Below, piece after piece: positions 35,584 to 45,729 of a stretch of 64,000 bases of DNA. Each line of letters starts with the position of its first letter. Within the stretch, counting starts at the first letter, position 1. Made by a program: the position numbers and the translations under genes. Below the pieces are notes generated by a model that searched no databases, was not told the origin of the DNA, and saw only the letters and a list, made by a program, of their open reading frames with translations. Source of the stretch: Vibrio cyclitrophicus (GTDB lineage Bacteria; Pseudomonadota; Gammaproteobacteria; Enterobacterales; Vibrionaceae). The DNA is taken from NCBI GenBank assembly GCA_023206055.1, contig CP065367.1, forward strand, positions 434,001-498,000, read 5' to 3'.

Positions 35584-37559
35584 TGTTGCCTTTCATTAAT
35601 AACATATCGATTAAAAACAAGATGGTATTACCCATTATCATCTTCATCGTAGTCACTTTTGTTACGATTCAATCAATAAATTACACTGTCACGTTTGAAA
35701 GAGAAAAAGAGAGCCTGATTCAGCGTGTTAAAGTGCTAGCACAAGGTGTTGCTTATAACCTACAAGCCGCAATCCTATTCGAAGACAAGTCATCGGCTCA
35801 GGAAATCTTGTCAGCATTCGTTGCAGATAAAGATATTGTTAGAGTGAAACTCTATGACATTAACGAACAGCTTTTTGCTAGCTATCAGGTGAGTAACACT
35901 CTGGTTCCAAGGCCAAACGCAGATGAATTAGACGATATCGCGGAGCATCAATTTGCCATCTCTGAGCATTTCATCTTTTTACTCGTTCCTGTGAAGCTGG
36001 ATGGCGTTGTGATCGCGAATTTAAGAGTCACAATATCGAAAGAAGCGTTTCATTCGATCTTAACGACTATTTTCAAGGTTGCGGCCGTCTACCTGTTGTT
36101 TCTGGTGATCTTAGGCGCAGTGCTAGTCAAAATGGTCCAACACTTGATTATCGAACCGATGTTTGATCTCAATGAGGCGATGCAAGCCTTTGTTGAACGT
36201 CGTTCCAAACAGCCTAAATTGGTCGCAACGAACCGAGATGAAATCGGTGATCTGGTTCGAGCTTTCAATACCATGCTCGATAGACTTCAACATCGCGACA
36301 ACCAAATCAATTTTACGTTGGACAAGTTACAAGAAGAAAAATCGTTTGCTAATGAGGTAATTGAAACCGTTCAGCACTCGTTGTTGGTGGTGGATGAAAA
36401 AGGGCTCATCGTTCATGCGAACGCAGCTACTCGGGATATTTTTAAATGCTCAGAAGCCTTTCTTGAGAATTTGTTAATCCAAGAGTTGATCGCAACCAAG
36501 CAAACGAGTTTCTTACAAGATGTTATTGATGCCAATATTGAACTCAATGACGAATTACTGGAAACCACCGATCTCTTTCAATCAAAACGCTGGCTTCGTG
36601 TGAGCAGCCGTTCTTTGACAAAACATGGTCGTATTCTTTATGCAATCCAAGATGTCACAGACATAGAAACAGCCATGAGTCGTCAGCGTATTGCAGCGGG
36701 TGTTTTCGAAAACAGTAAAGACGGTTTAATCGTGCTGAACTCGTCCAATGTGATAACTATGGTTAACCCAGCTATCACACAACTTCTCGGTTATCACGCC
36801 GATCTGCTGGTGGGCAAAACACCATTTGAAGTATTTTCTTGGCAACAATTTTCATCACTTCTGCCGACAATTCGCAATTCGTTAGACAACTATGGGCAAT
36901 GGCAAGGCGAAGTTTGGGAGAAGAGCGCGTCCGGCACGTTAATTCCTATGTTTGTCAAAGTGAATCGAGTTGCCTCAGACAGTGAGAAAGACGAGTTTGA
37001 TATGGTATTAACGCTGTCTGATTTATCAAACGTCAAAGAGATGGAAAGACTCGAACACTTAGCTCATCACGATGCATTAACCGGGCTAGCAAATAGAGCG
37101 CAGCTGTATAAGGTCATAGATGATATTGTCACATCGAGCCACTATTCAAATCAGCATTTTGCGGTTATCTATTTGGATTTGGATGGCTTCAAAGAAGTGA
37201 ATGATAACTATGGGCACGATGCAGGTGACGAAATCCTTAAACAAGTGTCAAACCGGTTGTTATCTCAGGTAAGAGCGGGAGATTTGGTTGCACGTTTGTC
37301 GGGTGATGAATTTGTTCTTATTATTAAACAGACAAACAAAGTCTTGTTAGCTAAGTTAGCCGAGCGATTGTTGGGTCTGATTGGGCAAGAAGTGAATTAT
37401 AAACAACGTTCACTTCATGTTGGAGCGAGTTTGGGTATCCATTTAGTTGATGGCCCAGAGCGAGATATTGACGTGATTTTAAAAGTTGCTGATGAAGCGA
37501 TGTACCAAGCGAAACGCAAAGGAAAAGGTCAGTTTGTGTTCTCTCGTAAGGGTAAATAG
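35583..37559 (+). CDS. Membrane diguanylate cyclase with CHASE8-like, HAMP, PAS and GGDEF domains
   Basis: Domain order in 658 residues: transmembrane helix (about 12-32), a periplasmic CHASE8-like sensor (about 35-155, VLAQGVAYNLQAAILFEDKSSAQEIL), a second helix (about 160-185), HAMP, two PAS-like regions (about 255-370 and 385-480) and a C-terminal GGDEF. The active site reads SGDEF at about 575-579, a functional variant of GGDEF, and an inhibitory I-site RAGD sits five residues upstream. It should make c-di-GMP under control of the YfiR-like protein encoded by the overlapping upstream gene, as in YfiBNR signalling. Confidence 0.87.
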   Translation: MLPFINNISIKNKMVLPIIIFIVVTFVTIQSINYTVTFEREKESLIQRVKVLAQGVAYNLQAAILFEDKSSAQEILSAFVADKDIVRVKLYDINEQLFASYQVSNTLVPRPNADELDDIAEHQFAISEHFIFLLVPVKLDGVVIANLRVTISKEAFHSILTTIFKVAAVYLLFLVILGAVLVKMVQHLIIEPMFDLNEAMQAFVERRSKQPKLVATNRDEIGDLVRAFNTMLDRLQHRDNQINFTLDKLQEEKSFANEVIETVQHSLLVVDEKGLIVHANAATRDIFKCSEAFLENLLIQELIATKQTSFLQDVIDANIELNDELLETTDLFQSKRWLRVSSRSLTKHGRILYAIQDVTDIETAMSRQRIAAGVFENSKDGLIVLNSSNVITMVNPAITQLLGYHADLLVGKTPFEVFSWQQFSSLLPTIRNSLDNYGQWQGEVWEKSASGTLIPMFVKVNRVASDSEKDEFDMVLTLSDLSNVKEMERLEHLAHHDALTGLANRAQLYKVIDDIVTSSHYSNQHFAVIYLDLDGFKEVNDNYGHDAGDEILKQVSNRLLSQVRAGDLVARLSGDEFVLIIKQTNKVLLAKLAERLLGLIGQEVNYKQRSLHVGASLGIHLVDGPERDIDVILKVADEAMYQAKRKGKGQFVFSRKGK

Positions 37560-37641
37560 GCTCCGGTGTTTGTGAGCCAACCCTAAGTTGTTGTATCATA
37601 AGTGATAGGTTGAATAATTTTAATTTAAAGGTCTGCTAAGC

Positions 37642-38655
37642 ATGAATGTTTTAGTTACAGGTGGCATGGGTTACATTGGTAGCCATACAAGTATCCAGAT
37701 GATCAACGCAGGTATGAAACCTGTACTTTTTGATAGCTTGTACAACAGCAAGCCAAGCGTTCTAGAGCGTATCGAAAAAGTATCCGGCGTTCGCCCCAAC
37801 TTCATTGAGGGTGACGTTCGTGATAAAGCGCTTTTGACTGAAACCATGAAGCAACACAACATCGAAGCGGTTATCCACTTTGCTGGTCTGAAAGCCGTCG
37901 GAGAATCTGTGGAAAAGCCTCTTGAATACTACGACAACAACGTAAACGGTACTTTAGTTCTTGTTGATGCAATGCGTGATGCTGGTGTAAAAACATTAGT
38001 ATTTAGCTCTTCAGCGACGGTATACGGCGATCCTGCGAGTGTGCCAATTACCGAAGACTTCCCAACAAGCGCAACCAACCCATATGGTCGTAGTAAGCTA
38101 ATGGTTGAAGAGTGCTTAACCGATTTCCAAAAAGCCAATCCAGATTGGAGCATCACACTACTTCGTTACTTTAACCCTGTAGGCTCTCATCCAAGCGGTG
38201 AGCTGGGTGAAGACCCACAAGGTATACCAAATAACCTAATGCCATTTGTATCTCAAGTAGCAGTAGGTCGCCGTGAATTTCTATCTGTATTTGGCAGCGA
38301 TTATCCAACAAAAGACGGCACAGGCGTTCGTGATTATATCCACGTAATGGATCTGTCTGATGGCCACATCGCAGCGCTTGAGAAAGTAGGGCGTAAAGAC
38401 GGTCTTCATATCTATAACCTTGGCACTGGTAACGGTTCAAGTGTATTGGATATGGTTAAAGCGTTTGAGAAAGCGAGCGGTAAAGATATCCCTTATAAGC
38501 TAGTCGAGCGTCGTCCGGGTGACATCGCTGAATGTTGGGCAGATCCTGCTAAAGCTCAGAAAGAACTTGGTTGGAATGCGACACGTACACTGACTGAAAT
38601 GACTGAAGATACATGGCGCTGGCAGTCAACGAACCCTGATGGTTTCCCTGGTTGA
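37642..38655 (+). CDS. galE: UDP-glucose 4-epimerase
   Basis: The 337-residue SDR enzyme interconverts UDP-glucose and UDP-galactose using bound NAD. The N-terminal cofactor motif is GGMGYIGSH, the catalytic Ser-Tyr-Lys triad is seen in SSSATVYG and YGRSKLMVE (YxxxK), and RYFNPVGSHPSGELGEDPQGIPNNLMPF is diagnostic of GalE. No other gal genes lie next to it, which suggests a role in surface polysaccharide sugar supply. Its own terminator follows. Confidence 0.95.
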   Translation: MNVLVTGGMGYIGSHTSIQMINAGMKPVLFDSLYNSKPSVLERIEKVSGVRPNFIEGDVRDKALLTETMKQHNIEAVIHFAGLKAVGESVEKPLEYYDNNVNGTLVLVDAMRDAGVKTLVFSSSATVYGDPASVPITEDFPTSATNPYGRSKLMVEECLTDFQKANPDWSITLLRYFNPVGSHPSGELGEDPQGIPNNLMPFVSQVAVGRREFLSVFGSDYPTKDGTGVRDYIHVMDLSDGHIAALEKVGRKDGLHIYNLGTGNGSSVLDMVKAFEKASGKDIPYKLVERRPGDIAECWADPAKAQKELGWNATRTLTEMTEDTWRWQSTNPDGFPG

Positions 38656-38684
38656 TCTAGTTATTTCATGAATGATTAAATTAC

Positions 38685-38711
38685 AAAAAGATGCTTTAGG
38701 GCATCTTTTTT
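38685..38711 (+). terminator. Terminator after galE
   Basis: AAAAGATGC / GCATCTTTT with loop TTTAGG, followed by TT. Confidence 0.85.
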
Positions 38712-38823
38712 GATCTTAATCGAATAAAAAGTAAATTGGTGGTTAAAAAGTATCATTCCGTATCGGTTGTGTTATTATGCTCGCGAATTATATGTTTAAT
38801 GTTAATTTTCTTTGGAGTTAATC

Positions 38824-38898
38824 ATGGAACTAGGCCTAATCATCACTTTCATCATTGCTGCTGCAGTAATGGTTAAGAAAGAAATGGCAGAGAAGTAA
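38824..38898 (+). CDS. 24-residue membrane micropeptide
   Basis: This tiny frame is too short for usual gene finders but is well placed. GGAG lies eight bases before ATG 38824, and a strong terminator follows at 38946. The peptide begins MELGLIITFIIAAAVMVKK and ends with a short charged tail: one hydrophobic helix of about 15 residues with a positive C-terminal side, typical of a small inner-membrane protein. It lies between galE and hutA with its own apparent transcription unit. No name is known to me. Confidence 0.6.
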   Translation: MELGLIITFIIAAAVMVKKEMAEK

Positions 38899-38944
38899 AA
38901 CGTAATTTCACTTATTCCTTTTTTATACATTTTTTAGTGAAATA

Positions 38945-38973
38945 AAAAAAGCCAGCATTTAGCTGGCTTTTTA
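38945..38973. terminator. Bidirectional terminator between micropeptide gene and hutA
   Basis: AAAAAGCCAGC / GCTGGCTTTTT with loop ATTTA. It can end transcripts from both sides. Confidence 0.88.
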
Positions 38974-39000
38974 GTCTCTGCAATTCAGGTTTTTAACGAA

Positions 39001-41148
39001 TTAGAATTCGTACTTAGCTGAAATGCCGTAGTTTCTTTCTGCTTGAGTGTTCTCTTTGTACAGCTCGTCGTCGCCGCGAACGTCATTCCAACGGTAGTAC
39101 TCTTCGTTAGTTAAGTTGAAAACACCACCGCGAATTGTCAGATCTTTCATCGGTTTGTAGTATGCTGTTAAGTCAACAACAGTCGCACTTGGTAGCTCAG
39201 CTTGGCCAGCATTGCCGCCATTTTCATCATCGAAGTTAATGTCTGAACCCGATTTGCTAGCCGTATAGTTTAGCTTAAGGCTAGTACCCCAGTTTTGGCT
39301 TGGAGCATCATAGTTTAGACCTAAAACAGCATTCCAAGGGTTCACGCTGTTCAATGCGTTACCGTTGCCGTCTTCACCTTCAGTGTATGAAGCAACAAAG
39401 TGTGTTGAAATACCTTCAGGCGCACCAACTAACACATCCCACAATAGTGTATTTGAGAACTCCACACCCTTAATCGTCGCAGAATCTAAGTTAACGTTAG
39501 AGTAGTGTGTCAGACCGTTTTCTTTCTTCGTGATTACCGTTTCAATGAAATCATCGTAATCACTGTAGTACGCTGCAATCTCAGACGAAGAAGCTTGAGT
39601 ATTGTGACGGTACCCTAGCTCGTAAGAAATACTGGTTTCTGATTTTAGGTCTGGGTTTGGATCATTTACGTAACCATGACCTGGATTGTCATATGTATAA
39701 TACAGTTCATCGAATGATGGCGCTCTAAATCCTTGACTGATTTGACCGAATACAGTGCCTGTATCAGTTAGTTTATACGTAGTACCTAAACGACCTGTAA
39801 CTGCAGAATCTGAGAAATCCGTTAAAGATTCGCCAGTATTTTTACCAGGGTCTGTAGAGAAGTAATCAAAACGAACACCTGGAGTAACAATAAGTTTGTC
39901 ATTCATTAGGCTAATTTCGTCTTGAACAAACAGGCCAAATTTTTGTTCTTTCGCATCAGGAGTGTATACATAAAGCTGATCATCAGTATCAGGATCAGAG
40001 TTGTACTCCATATTCGTGTTGCTTATATCGCTATGCGTATACGTCGCACCATAAACTAGGTAATGGTTGTTAATCTGTTTGTCTAACTGTGTCTCGATTT
40101 CAATCTTATCTTCGGTGTATTCGTAATCTTTTGTTTGAAGATTGTCATTGTTTGCAGGGACATAAGGTGGGAAACCAGGACCTGCAGGTTTAAAGCGCTT
40201 CGTCACCCCATTTTCTTCTTTAGAGATGTATGACACTTTGCTCGTCACGGTGTCAGCGATAGCGCCATCTGCAAACCAAATGTGCTTAATAGCGAATCGA
40301 TTTTGCGTTGTGTCATCAGCACCAGTATAGCTATCGTAGCTTGAGTGGTAGATATCAGAGTCTGAAGTATCCTTAATTAGCTCAGCCAGAAACTCAATAC
40401 GGTGGCTTTCATTCAATTGGTATTGCAATTTTACCAATAGGTTATCTGCAGAGGTATCTTGACCTTCAACAGCGTAGTTCTCTAAATCGTTAGAGTTACG
40501 GAAGTTTTGTAACTCTTCACCATCTCGACGAGTGTAGGCTACCAATGTTTCTAGGTCGCCAAATCGATTAGCTAATGCAACATGTTCGCTAAAAGAATTA
40601 TCTTCCGAAGAATAAGACAGTTTCGCTTGGCCACCAAAATCTTCGCCATCTTTCAAGAAATCAGAAGGGTCTTTAGTTTCAAAAGCAACAACACCACCAA
40701 TAGCGTCGCTTCCGTGTAAACTTGAAGCCGCGCCTTTGATTATTTCGACACTTTTCAGCATATCTGGGTCGATTGAAATACCGCTAGAATTAATAAATGC
40801 GTAAGGGCCCCCATCAAATGAACCTGGTTGCGACGAACCATCTACTAAGATTTTGACGCGTTTACCTTCCATGCCACGAATATTGATAGTTTGTGCACCT
40901 TGACGAGAGCTTGAGTTCATCGTCACACCCGGAGTGTATTCGAAGATTTCATTCACGTCTTTCGCCATGTTCTCTTCAATTTGCTTATCCGAGATGACAG
41001 TAACAGAAGCCGCTGTATTGATAAGTGTTTGATTAGTACGAGTCGAAGATACAACAACCTCGTCAAATAGGGCATAATCTTCAGCAAAGGCTGAGGTTGA
41101 TGAAAGCGCTAAAACGATTGAAGCAGAGAGTAGGGATTGCTTATACAT
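39001..41148 (-). CDS. hutA: TonB-dependent haem/haemoglobin receptor HutA
   Basis: The 715-residue outer-membrane receptor has signal peptide 1-22, TonB box DEVVVSSTR near 29-37, plug domain to about residue 170 (GVTMNSSSRQGAQTINIRGMEGKRVKILVDG, SLHGSDAIGGVV) and a 22-stranded barrel ending in KYEF. The haem-receptor signature is present: FRAPSFDELY near residue 473 followed by NPDLKSETS about 20 residues later (FRAP/NPNL motif), with a His between them. Gene order with LysR, the patZ-like gene and ddlA matches the V. cholerae hutA region. A Fur-like box lies just upstream, as expected for iron repression. Confidence 0.88.
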   Translation of the reverse strand: MYKQSLLSASIVLALSSTSAFAEDYALFDEVVVSSTRTNQTLINTAASVTVISDKQIEENMAKDVNEIFEYTPGVTMNSSSRQGAQTINIRGMEGKRVKILVDGSSQPGSFDGGPYAFINSSGISIDPDMLKSVEIIKGAASSLHGSDAIGGVVAFETKDPSDFLKDGEDFGGQAKLSYSSEDNSFSEHVALANRFGDLETLVAYTRRDGEELQNFRNSNDLENYAVEGQDTSADNLLVKLQYQLNESHRIEFLAELIKDTSDSDIYHSSYDSYTGADDTTQNRFAIKHIWFADGAIADTVTSKVSYISKEENGVTKRFKPAGPGFPPYVPANNDNLQTKDYEYTEDKIEIETQLDKQINNHYLVYGATYTHSDISNTNMEYNSDPDTDDQLYVYTPDAKEQKFGLFVQDEISLMNDKLIVTPGVRFDYFSTDPGKNTGESLTDFSDSAVTGRLGTTYKLTDTGTVFGQISQGFRAPSFDELYYTYDNPGHGYVNDPNPDLKSETSISYELGYRHNTQASSSEIAAYYSDYDDFIETVITKKENGLTHYSNVNLDSATIKGVEFSNTLLWDVLVGAPEGISTHFVASYTEGEDGNGNALNSVNPWNAVLGLNYDAPSQNWGTSLKLNYTASKSGSDINFDDENGGNAGQAELPSATVVDLTAYYKPMKDLTIRGGVFNLTNEEYYRWNDVRGDDELYKENTQAERNYGISAKYEF

Positions 41149-41173
41149 CTGATAGTTACCTTAATTCCATAGT

Positions 41174-41198
41174 ATTATCTTGATTTGCGAAAGATAAT
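41174..41198. repeat. Inverted repeat in the hutA leader
   Basis: ATTATCTT and AAGATAAT flank a short spacer between the hutA start and the Fur-like box. It could be a second Fur contact or an RNA hairpin in the 5' leader. Confidence 0.4.
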
Positions 41199-41207
41199 AT
41201 TGGATCT

Positions 41208-41229
41208 AAATGATAATTACTATTATTTG
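41208..41229. promoter_or_regulatory. Fur-box-like operator upstream of hutA
   Basis: AATGATAATTACTATTATT matches the 19-bp Fur consensus (GATAATGATAATCATTATC) at about 12 positions and lies about 60-80 bp before the hutA start, in the position of its promoter. Fur control of hutA is established in V. cholerae. Confidence 0.65.
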
Positions 41230-41373
41230 CATTTGAATTTATTTTCAATTTCGTCAGTCTAAACCTGTTTTAACCGTATAACTCGTTGTATTTTAAAAGC
41301 TTTAAACGTTCCATTTAGCTGGTGAATACTTCAATTTTTGTGATTAACCTCTCATTTATAAAGTTGGATACTG

Positions 41374-42261
41374 ATGCATAGCCCAATAACACTTGAAGCA
41401 CTACATATACTGGATGCCATCGATCGCCGTGGGAGTTTTGCGGCCGCAGCGAATGAAATGGATCGAGCACCCTCGTCACTTAGCTATCAAATTCAGAAAT
41501 TAGAGCAAGACTTGGATATCATGATTTTTGACCGCTCAGGCCACCGTGCAAATTTCACGGAAGCGGGGCAATTGATACTTGAGCAAGGCAGAGTAATTCT
41601 TGGTGCGACAGAGAGATTGGTAAACGAGGCGAGCATTCTAGCCAATGGTTGGGAGCTTGATTTGACCATCGCCTTCGATGGCATCATCCCAATTGCCAAC
41701 TTCTTTCCACTTGTTGATGAACTAGGCAAAATTAGTAAGACACGTGTTCGTTTACAAGAAGAGATCCTAGCTGGTTGTTGGGAATCTCTCACAGATGGTC
41801 GTGCCGATTTATTGGTATGCCCTAAGCTCGATACAATTCCAAACGATATTAAAAGTGACGTGATTGGTAAAATAGAAATGGTATGGGTCGCGGCGGCAAA
41901 CCACTATGTTCATAAACGTTCTGGTGAATTCGATCAGAAAGCGAGAGAAAGTTACAGGGTGATCGCAATTGCGGATACTGCCCGTGACCAACCTGCATTA
42001 AGTATCAATATTCTAGAGAAACAACCGCGCTTAACGGTAACGAGCTTCCCCGCAAAAGTAGAAGCTCTAACGACGGGGTTAGGGATTGGCACTTTGCCGA
42101 GTGTTATCGCTAAACCACTGATCGAATCTGGCGTTCTACAGCAGATTTCGGGAACAGAACCGCAACCTATCGATATAGTGATGGCTTGGCGACGCAACAA
42201 AATGGGCGACGCCAAATCTTGGTGCATTCAACACCTTAAAAAGACATGGTCACTCAAATAG
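41374..42261 (+). CDS. LysR-family regulator divergent from hutA
   Basis: The 295-residue LTTR has its helix-turn-helix in the first 60 residues: LEALHILDAIDRRGSFAAAANEMDRAPSSLSYQIQKLEQDLDIMIFDRSGHR. The effector domain follows from about residue 90. It is divergently transcribed from hutA with a 225-bp intergenic region, and its 3' end overlaps the convergent patZ-like gene by 12 bp. The same order is conserved in V. cholerae. Its target and ligand are not known; control of the neighbouring acyltransferase gene is possible. Confidence 0.86.
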   Translation: MHSPITLEALHILDAIDRRGSFAAAANEMDRAPSSLSYQIQKLEQDLDIMIFDRSGHRANFTEAGQLILEQGRVILGATERLVNEASILANGWELDLTIAFDGIIPIANFFPLVDELGKISKTRVRLQEEILAGCWESLTDGRADLLVCPKLDTIPNDIKSDVIGKIEMVWVAAANHYVHKRSGEFDQKARESYRVIAIADTARDQPALSINILEKQPRLTVTSFPAKVEALTTGLGIGTLPSVIAKPLIESGVLQQISGTEPQPIDIVMAWRRNKMGDAKSWCIQHLKKTWSLK

Positions 42262-44934
42262 CGGCAGAACCATATCTGCCGTGCCATCTTCAAAACTTAT
42301 GTCTAGCTTAAAACCGAGCTTTTGAGCTAGTGTCAGCATCCCTCTATTGGTTGGCATTGTCATTCCCGACATCTGATTGGTCTGCTTCGCCCGGCAATAG
42401 TCGATAACCTTAGTCAATAGAATACGACCTAATCCGACACCTTTTAGATCAGAGCGTATCAGTATCGCAAACTCTGCATCTGTGTTTTCTGGGTTAATCA
42501 GTGCACGAGACACACCGATGATCGCTGGAACGCCTTGTTCCTCGCGAACGACCACAAAAGCAATTTCTCTATCGAAATCAATCTGAGTGAAATTCGCCAA
42601 CGCCTCATGATTGAATTCACCTACATCACTAAAGAAACGCTTATAGAGATCTTCCTTAGATACAAGATTAATGAAGTCTGCATGAAGCGGTTCATCTTCG
42701 GGTAGAATAGGGCGTAACAGCACTTCGGTTCCGTCTTTTAGCTGGATACGTTCTTCAAGCTCTACGGGGTAAGGGCGAATCGCCAACCTTTCTTGCGGAT
42801 CCCCTTCGTAAGCTTTCAATATGATATCGGCATCTAATATTGTGAACTTGTCTCCGTTGGCCAGTACTGGATGGATATCTAGGTCATGTATTTCAGGGCA
42901 ATCGACGACCATCTGTGATATACGAACCAATAGTTCAGAAAGACCTTCTATATCAATAGGATTAGGGAGCTTTTGTAGGCGAATCTTGCCACTTTTTATC
43001 GCTCGAATAATCAAGTAACGCGCCAGTGTCATGTTGAGCGGTGGGAAAGCAGCGGCAGCATCTATCGATTCATCCCACTCCGAACCACCTTGTCCAAGTA
43101 AAATGATGGGGCCAAAGGTTTCATCCGTTGTGACCTTAACTCGCAGTTCTTGGCCGCCTGCAAGCTTGGCCATACCTTGAATCAACAAGCCATGGATATG
43201 AGCAGTAGGGAACGACAATTGAGATCGATCGAGAATTGCTTGAGCGGCATTCGCGACTTCACTACTGTTTCGTAAATTAAGCATCACACCTTGAACGTCC
43301 GACTTATGCGCAATGTCTGGCGAGCGAAGTTTTACAGCGACCGGGTAACCGATCGTTTCAGCAATGTGCACCGCTTCACTTGGGTCGGAAGCAATCCAAG
43401 TTGGCAACACATCAAGATTGAAGTGCTTGAAAAACTGACTGTTTTGATGGGTATCAAGACTAACTGTATCTTTATCCAGTAGTTGGCGCTCTATCCAATT
43501 TTTGGCATCTGCCAAGTCTTCAATGTGCACTTTTTCTGCCGTGGTCGGCGTTTCCATTAACTGACGTTGGTTGCGTCTGTACTCGACCAAGTGCATGAAT
43601 GCGACCACTGAACTTTCAGGCGTTCGATAGGTTGGGAAACCCGCTTCGGTAAACAGCTTTCTCGCTGGCCTTGCGGTTAACTCACCAGACCAATTCGTTA
43701 AGATATTAAAGCGCTTGTGGCGAGGATGCTTTTTAATCGCCTCAATAATTCGCTCTGCTGTTTTGGCTGAATGTGCGACCGCAGAAGGGCTGTGCATGAT
43801 AAGAATGGCATCCGCTTCATCACCATCGAGCAAGATGTTTATGGTGTCGATATAGCGTTGATCGCCGGCATCGCCAACAATGTCGATAGGATTGCTATGA
43901 GACCAACTCGATGGCAAAACCTTACTGAGTTTATCGAGCGTATCTTCAGATAATTCTGCGAGCTTACCGCCGCGGTCAAATAGGGTGTCCACGGCCATAA
44001 TTGCAGGGCCACCACCATTGGTAACAATAGCCAAGCGCTCGCCACGCAAGGGCACTGAATGAGTCAGTGTCTCTACCGCAGCAAACAGTTCATGTAAGTT
44101 CTTAACTCGTAACATGCCGCTGCGTCGGATCGCAGAGTCATAGATAATGTCTAATGTGTCGGCACCGCCAGTGTGTGCCATTGCAGCAGCTCTGCCTTTC
44201 GCGGTTCGTCCGCCTTTCAACACCAAAATTCGTCGATTGCGCGATGCCGCACGCGCTGCTGAAATAAAGCGCCTCGCATCAGTAATGCTGTCTACATAAA
44301 GCAATATCGCTTCGGTGTGAGAGTCGGTGCTAAGATAATCCAATAACTCCGAGAATTCGATATCGCTACCATTGCCTATAGAGATAAACGCAGAGAAACC
44401 GATCTCCTTGTCATTAGCCCAATCGAGAATCGTGGTACACACAGCTGCCGACTGAGAAACAAAGGCGATCTTACCGGGTAATGCTGTCACTGGAGAGAAT
44501 GAGGCGTTCAAATTTAACCAAGGGACAATTACCCCCAAACTATTTGAACCCAACACTCGAATGTTGTGCTTTTTGGCAATCGCTAGGCATCGTTCATCAT
44601 ACGTCTCACCATTATCGCTTTCTTGCTGCATGTCGGAAGAAAGCACAATCACAGAGGCTATACCTTTCTCAGCCAGCTCTTCGAAAATGGTTACATTGCG
44701 TGTCGCATTGGTACACAAGATTGCGAGATCAGGAACGATAGGTAACGACAAAATGTTCTTGTAAGAGAGTACGCCTGCCACCGAATCATATTTCGGCGTA
44801 ACCGGCATCACCGCACCTTTAAAATCCCCATGCAACAAATTGTTCATAACAATATATCCTGCGCGCGTTTCTCGTTGAGAAGCACCAACAACAGCGATTG
44901 AACGGGGTTTAAGTAGAGGATCAAGATGATTCAT
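42250..44934 (-). CDS. patZ: PatZ-like protein lysine acetyltransferase (acyl-CoA synthetase-like plus GNAT)
   Basis: The protein of about 894 residues has an N-terminal ADP-forming acyl-CoA synthetase-like region (PRSIAVVGASQRETRAGY, ATP-grasp part with PVAVKLRSPDIAHKSDVQGVML) and a C-terminal GNAT domain from about 730 (LRPILPEDEPLHADFI, RSDLKGVGLGRILLTKVIDYCRA with the acetyl-CoA pyrophosphate loop GVGLGR). Build and sequence match E. coli PatZ/YfiQ, which acetylates and inactivates acetyl-CoA synthetase. Start ATG 44934 has AGGA at correct spacing; ATG 44940 is an alternative. It converges with the LysR gene and overlaps it by 12 bp. Confidence 0.85.
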   Translation of the reverse strand: MNHLDPLLKPRSIAVVGASQRETRAGYIVMNNLLHGDFKGAVMPVTPKYDSVAGVLSYKNILSLPIVPDLAILCTNATRNVTIFEELAEKGIASVIVLSSDMQQESDNGETYDERCLAIAKKHNIRVLGSNSLGVIVPWLNLNASFSPVTALPGKIAFVSQSAAVCTTILDWANDKEIGFSAFISIGNGSDIEFSELLDYLSTDSHTEAILLYVDSITDARRFISAARAASRNRRILVLKGGRTAKGRAAAMAHTGGADTLDIIYDSAIRRSGMLRVKNLHELFAAVETLTHSVPLRGERLAIVTNGGGPAIMAVDTLFDRGGKLAELSEDTLDKLSKVLPSSWSHSNPIDIVGDAGDQRYIDTINILLDGDEADAILIMHSPSAVAHSAKTAERIIEAIKKHPRHKRFNILTNWSGELTARPARKLFTEAGFPTYRTPESSVVAFMHLVEYRRNQRQLMETPTTAEKVHIEDLADAKNWIERQLLDKDTVSLDTHQNSQFFKHFNLDVLPTWIASDPSEAVHIAETIGYPVAVKLRSPDIAHKSDVQGVMLNLRNSSEVANAAQAILDRSQLSFPTAHIHGLLIQGMAKLAGGQELRVKVTTDETFGPIILLGQGGSEWDESIDAAAAFPPLNMTLARYLIIRAIKSGKIRLQKLPNPIDIEGLSELLVRISQMVVDCPEIHDLDIHPVLANGDKFTILDADIILKAYEGDPQERLAIRPYPVELEERIQLKDGTEVLLRPILPEDEPLHADFINLVSKEDLYKRFFSDVGEFNHEALANFTQIDFDREIAFVVVREEQGVPAIIGVSRALINPENTDAEFAILIRSDLKGVGLGRILLTKVIDYCRAKQTNQMSGMTMPTNRGMLTLAQKLGFKLDISFEDGTADMVLPLFE

Positions 44935-45150
44935 AGACATATCCTAGCAATGCACGTAAGTTCATCGTAACTTACTTTTCGCTTGCGGGTTGATGGCAAA
45001 CTCACCGAATTCAGATGAATAAGCAAACACTGCATAAAGTTTGTGAAATAGGTCACCCGCTAATAGTGTATAATCTCAAAGTTAACTTGATTCTAAACCG
45101 TCGTATCGGCATGATTTATAGTAATTATTATTAAGGATATTGAGCTTTCC

Positions 45151-45714
45151 ATGAAAAAATTTGCGATTGTGACTTTGCCACTGCTCTTGGCTGCATGTGT
45201 ATCTGACGACTACGTTACCAATGTCACTTCAGATAGTTATCAAGAAGAGTACAAAACGGCCAAAGTTGAAGCTCCAGTTGTATCTCAATCTGAGCAAACA
45301 AGCGTTGTTGAAGAAAATGTTGTTAACGTTGTTAAGACAGAGTCTGTTGAACAAAAAGTGACTCAAACAACGAGAACTAAGCCAGTTGCGACAGTGACAG
45401 GCCCAACTCAGAAACAACAAGACATGAACCAGCGATTTGGTTACACGGTTCAAGTTGTTGCAGTGGGCAGCCAAAGTAAAGTCGATTCTTTCGTGAAAAT
45501 GCTACCTACGACTTCTCAACCAGTTTGGGAAAACTACAAAATGGTTAATGGCACTAAGTGGTTCACCGTACTTTACGGAGACTACGCAACGCGCTTAGAA
45601 GCTAAAAAAGCAATCTCTACGCTGCCAACCACTTTCCAAAACTTGAAGCCGTTCGTTAAGAGTATTGATGACATCAAGAACTCGGAATACCCAACGCTTA
45701 ACAAGTTAAACTAA
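45151..45714 (+). CDS. SPOR-domain lipoprotein
   Basis: The 187-residue protein has a lipoprotein signal MKKFAIVTLPLLLAACVSDD (Cys16), a low-complexity Val/Glu/Thr linker (about 20-95) and a C-terminal SPOR domain (GYTVQVVAVGSQSKVDSFVKMLP..., WFTVLYGDYATRLEAKKAISTLP). SPOR domains bind denuded septal peptidoglycan, so it should sit in the envelope near division sites. The gene lies between the patZ-like gene (divergent) and ddlA, as in V. cholerae. Confidence 0.85.
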   Translation: MKKFAIVTLPLLLAACVSDDYVTNVTSDSYQEEYKTAKVEAPVVSQSEQTSVVEENVVNVVKTESVEQKVTQTTRTKPVATVTGPTQKQQDMNQRFGYTVQVVAVGSQSKVDSFVKMLPTTSQPVWENYKMVNGTKWFTVLYGDYATRLEAKKAISTLPTTFQNLKPFVKSIDDIKNSEYPTLNKLN

Positions 45715-45729
45715 GTTTTAATTCAGTAA

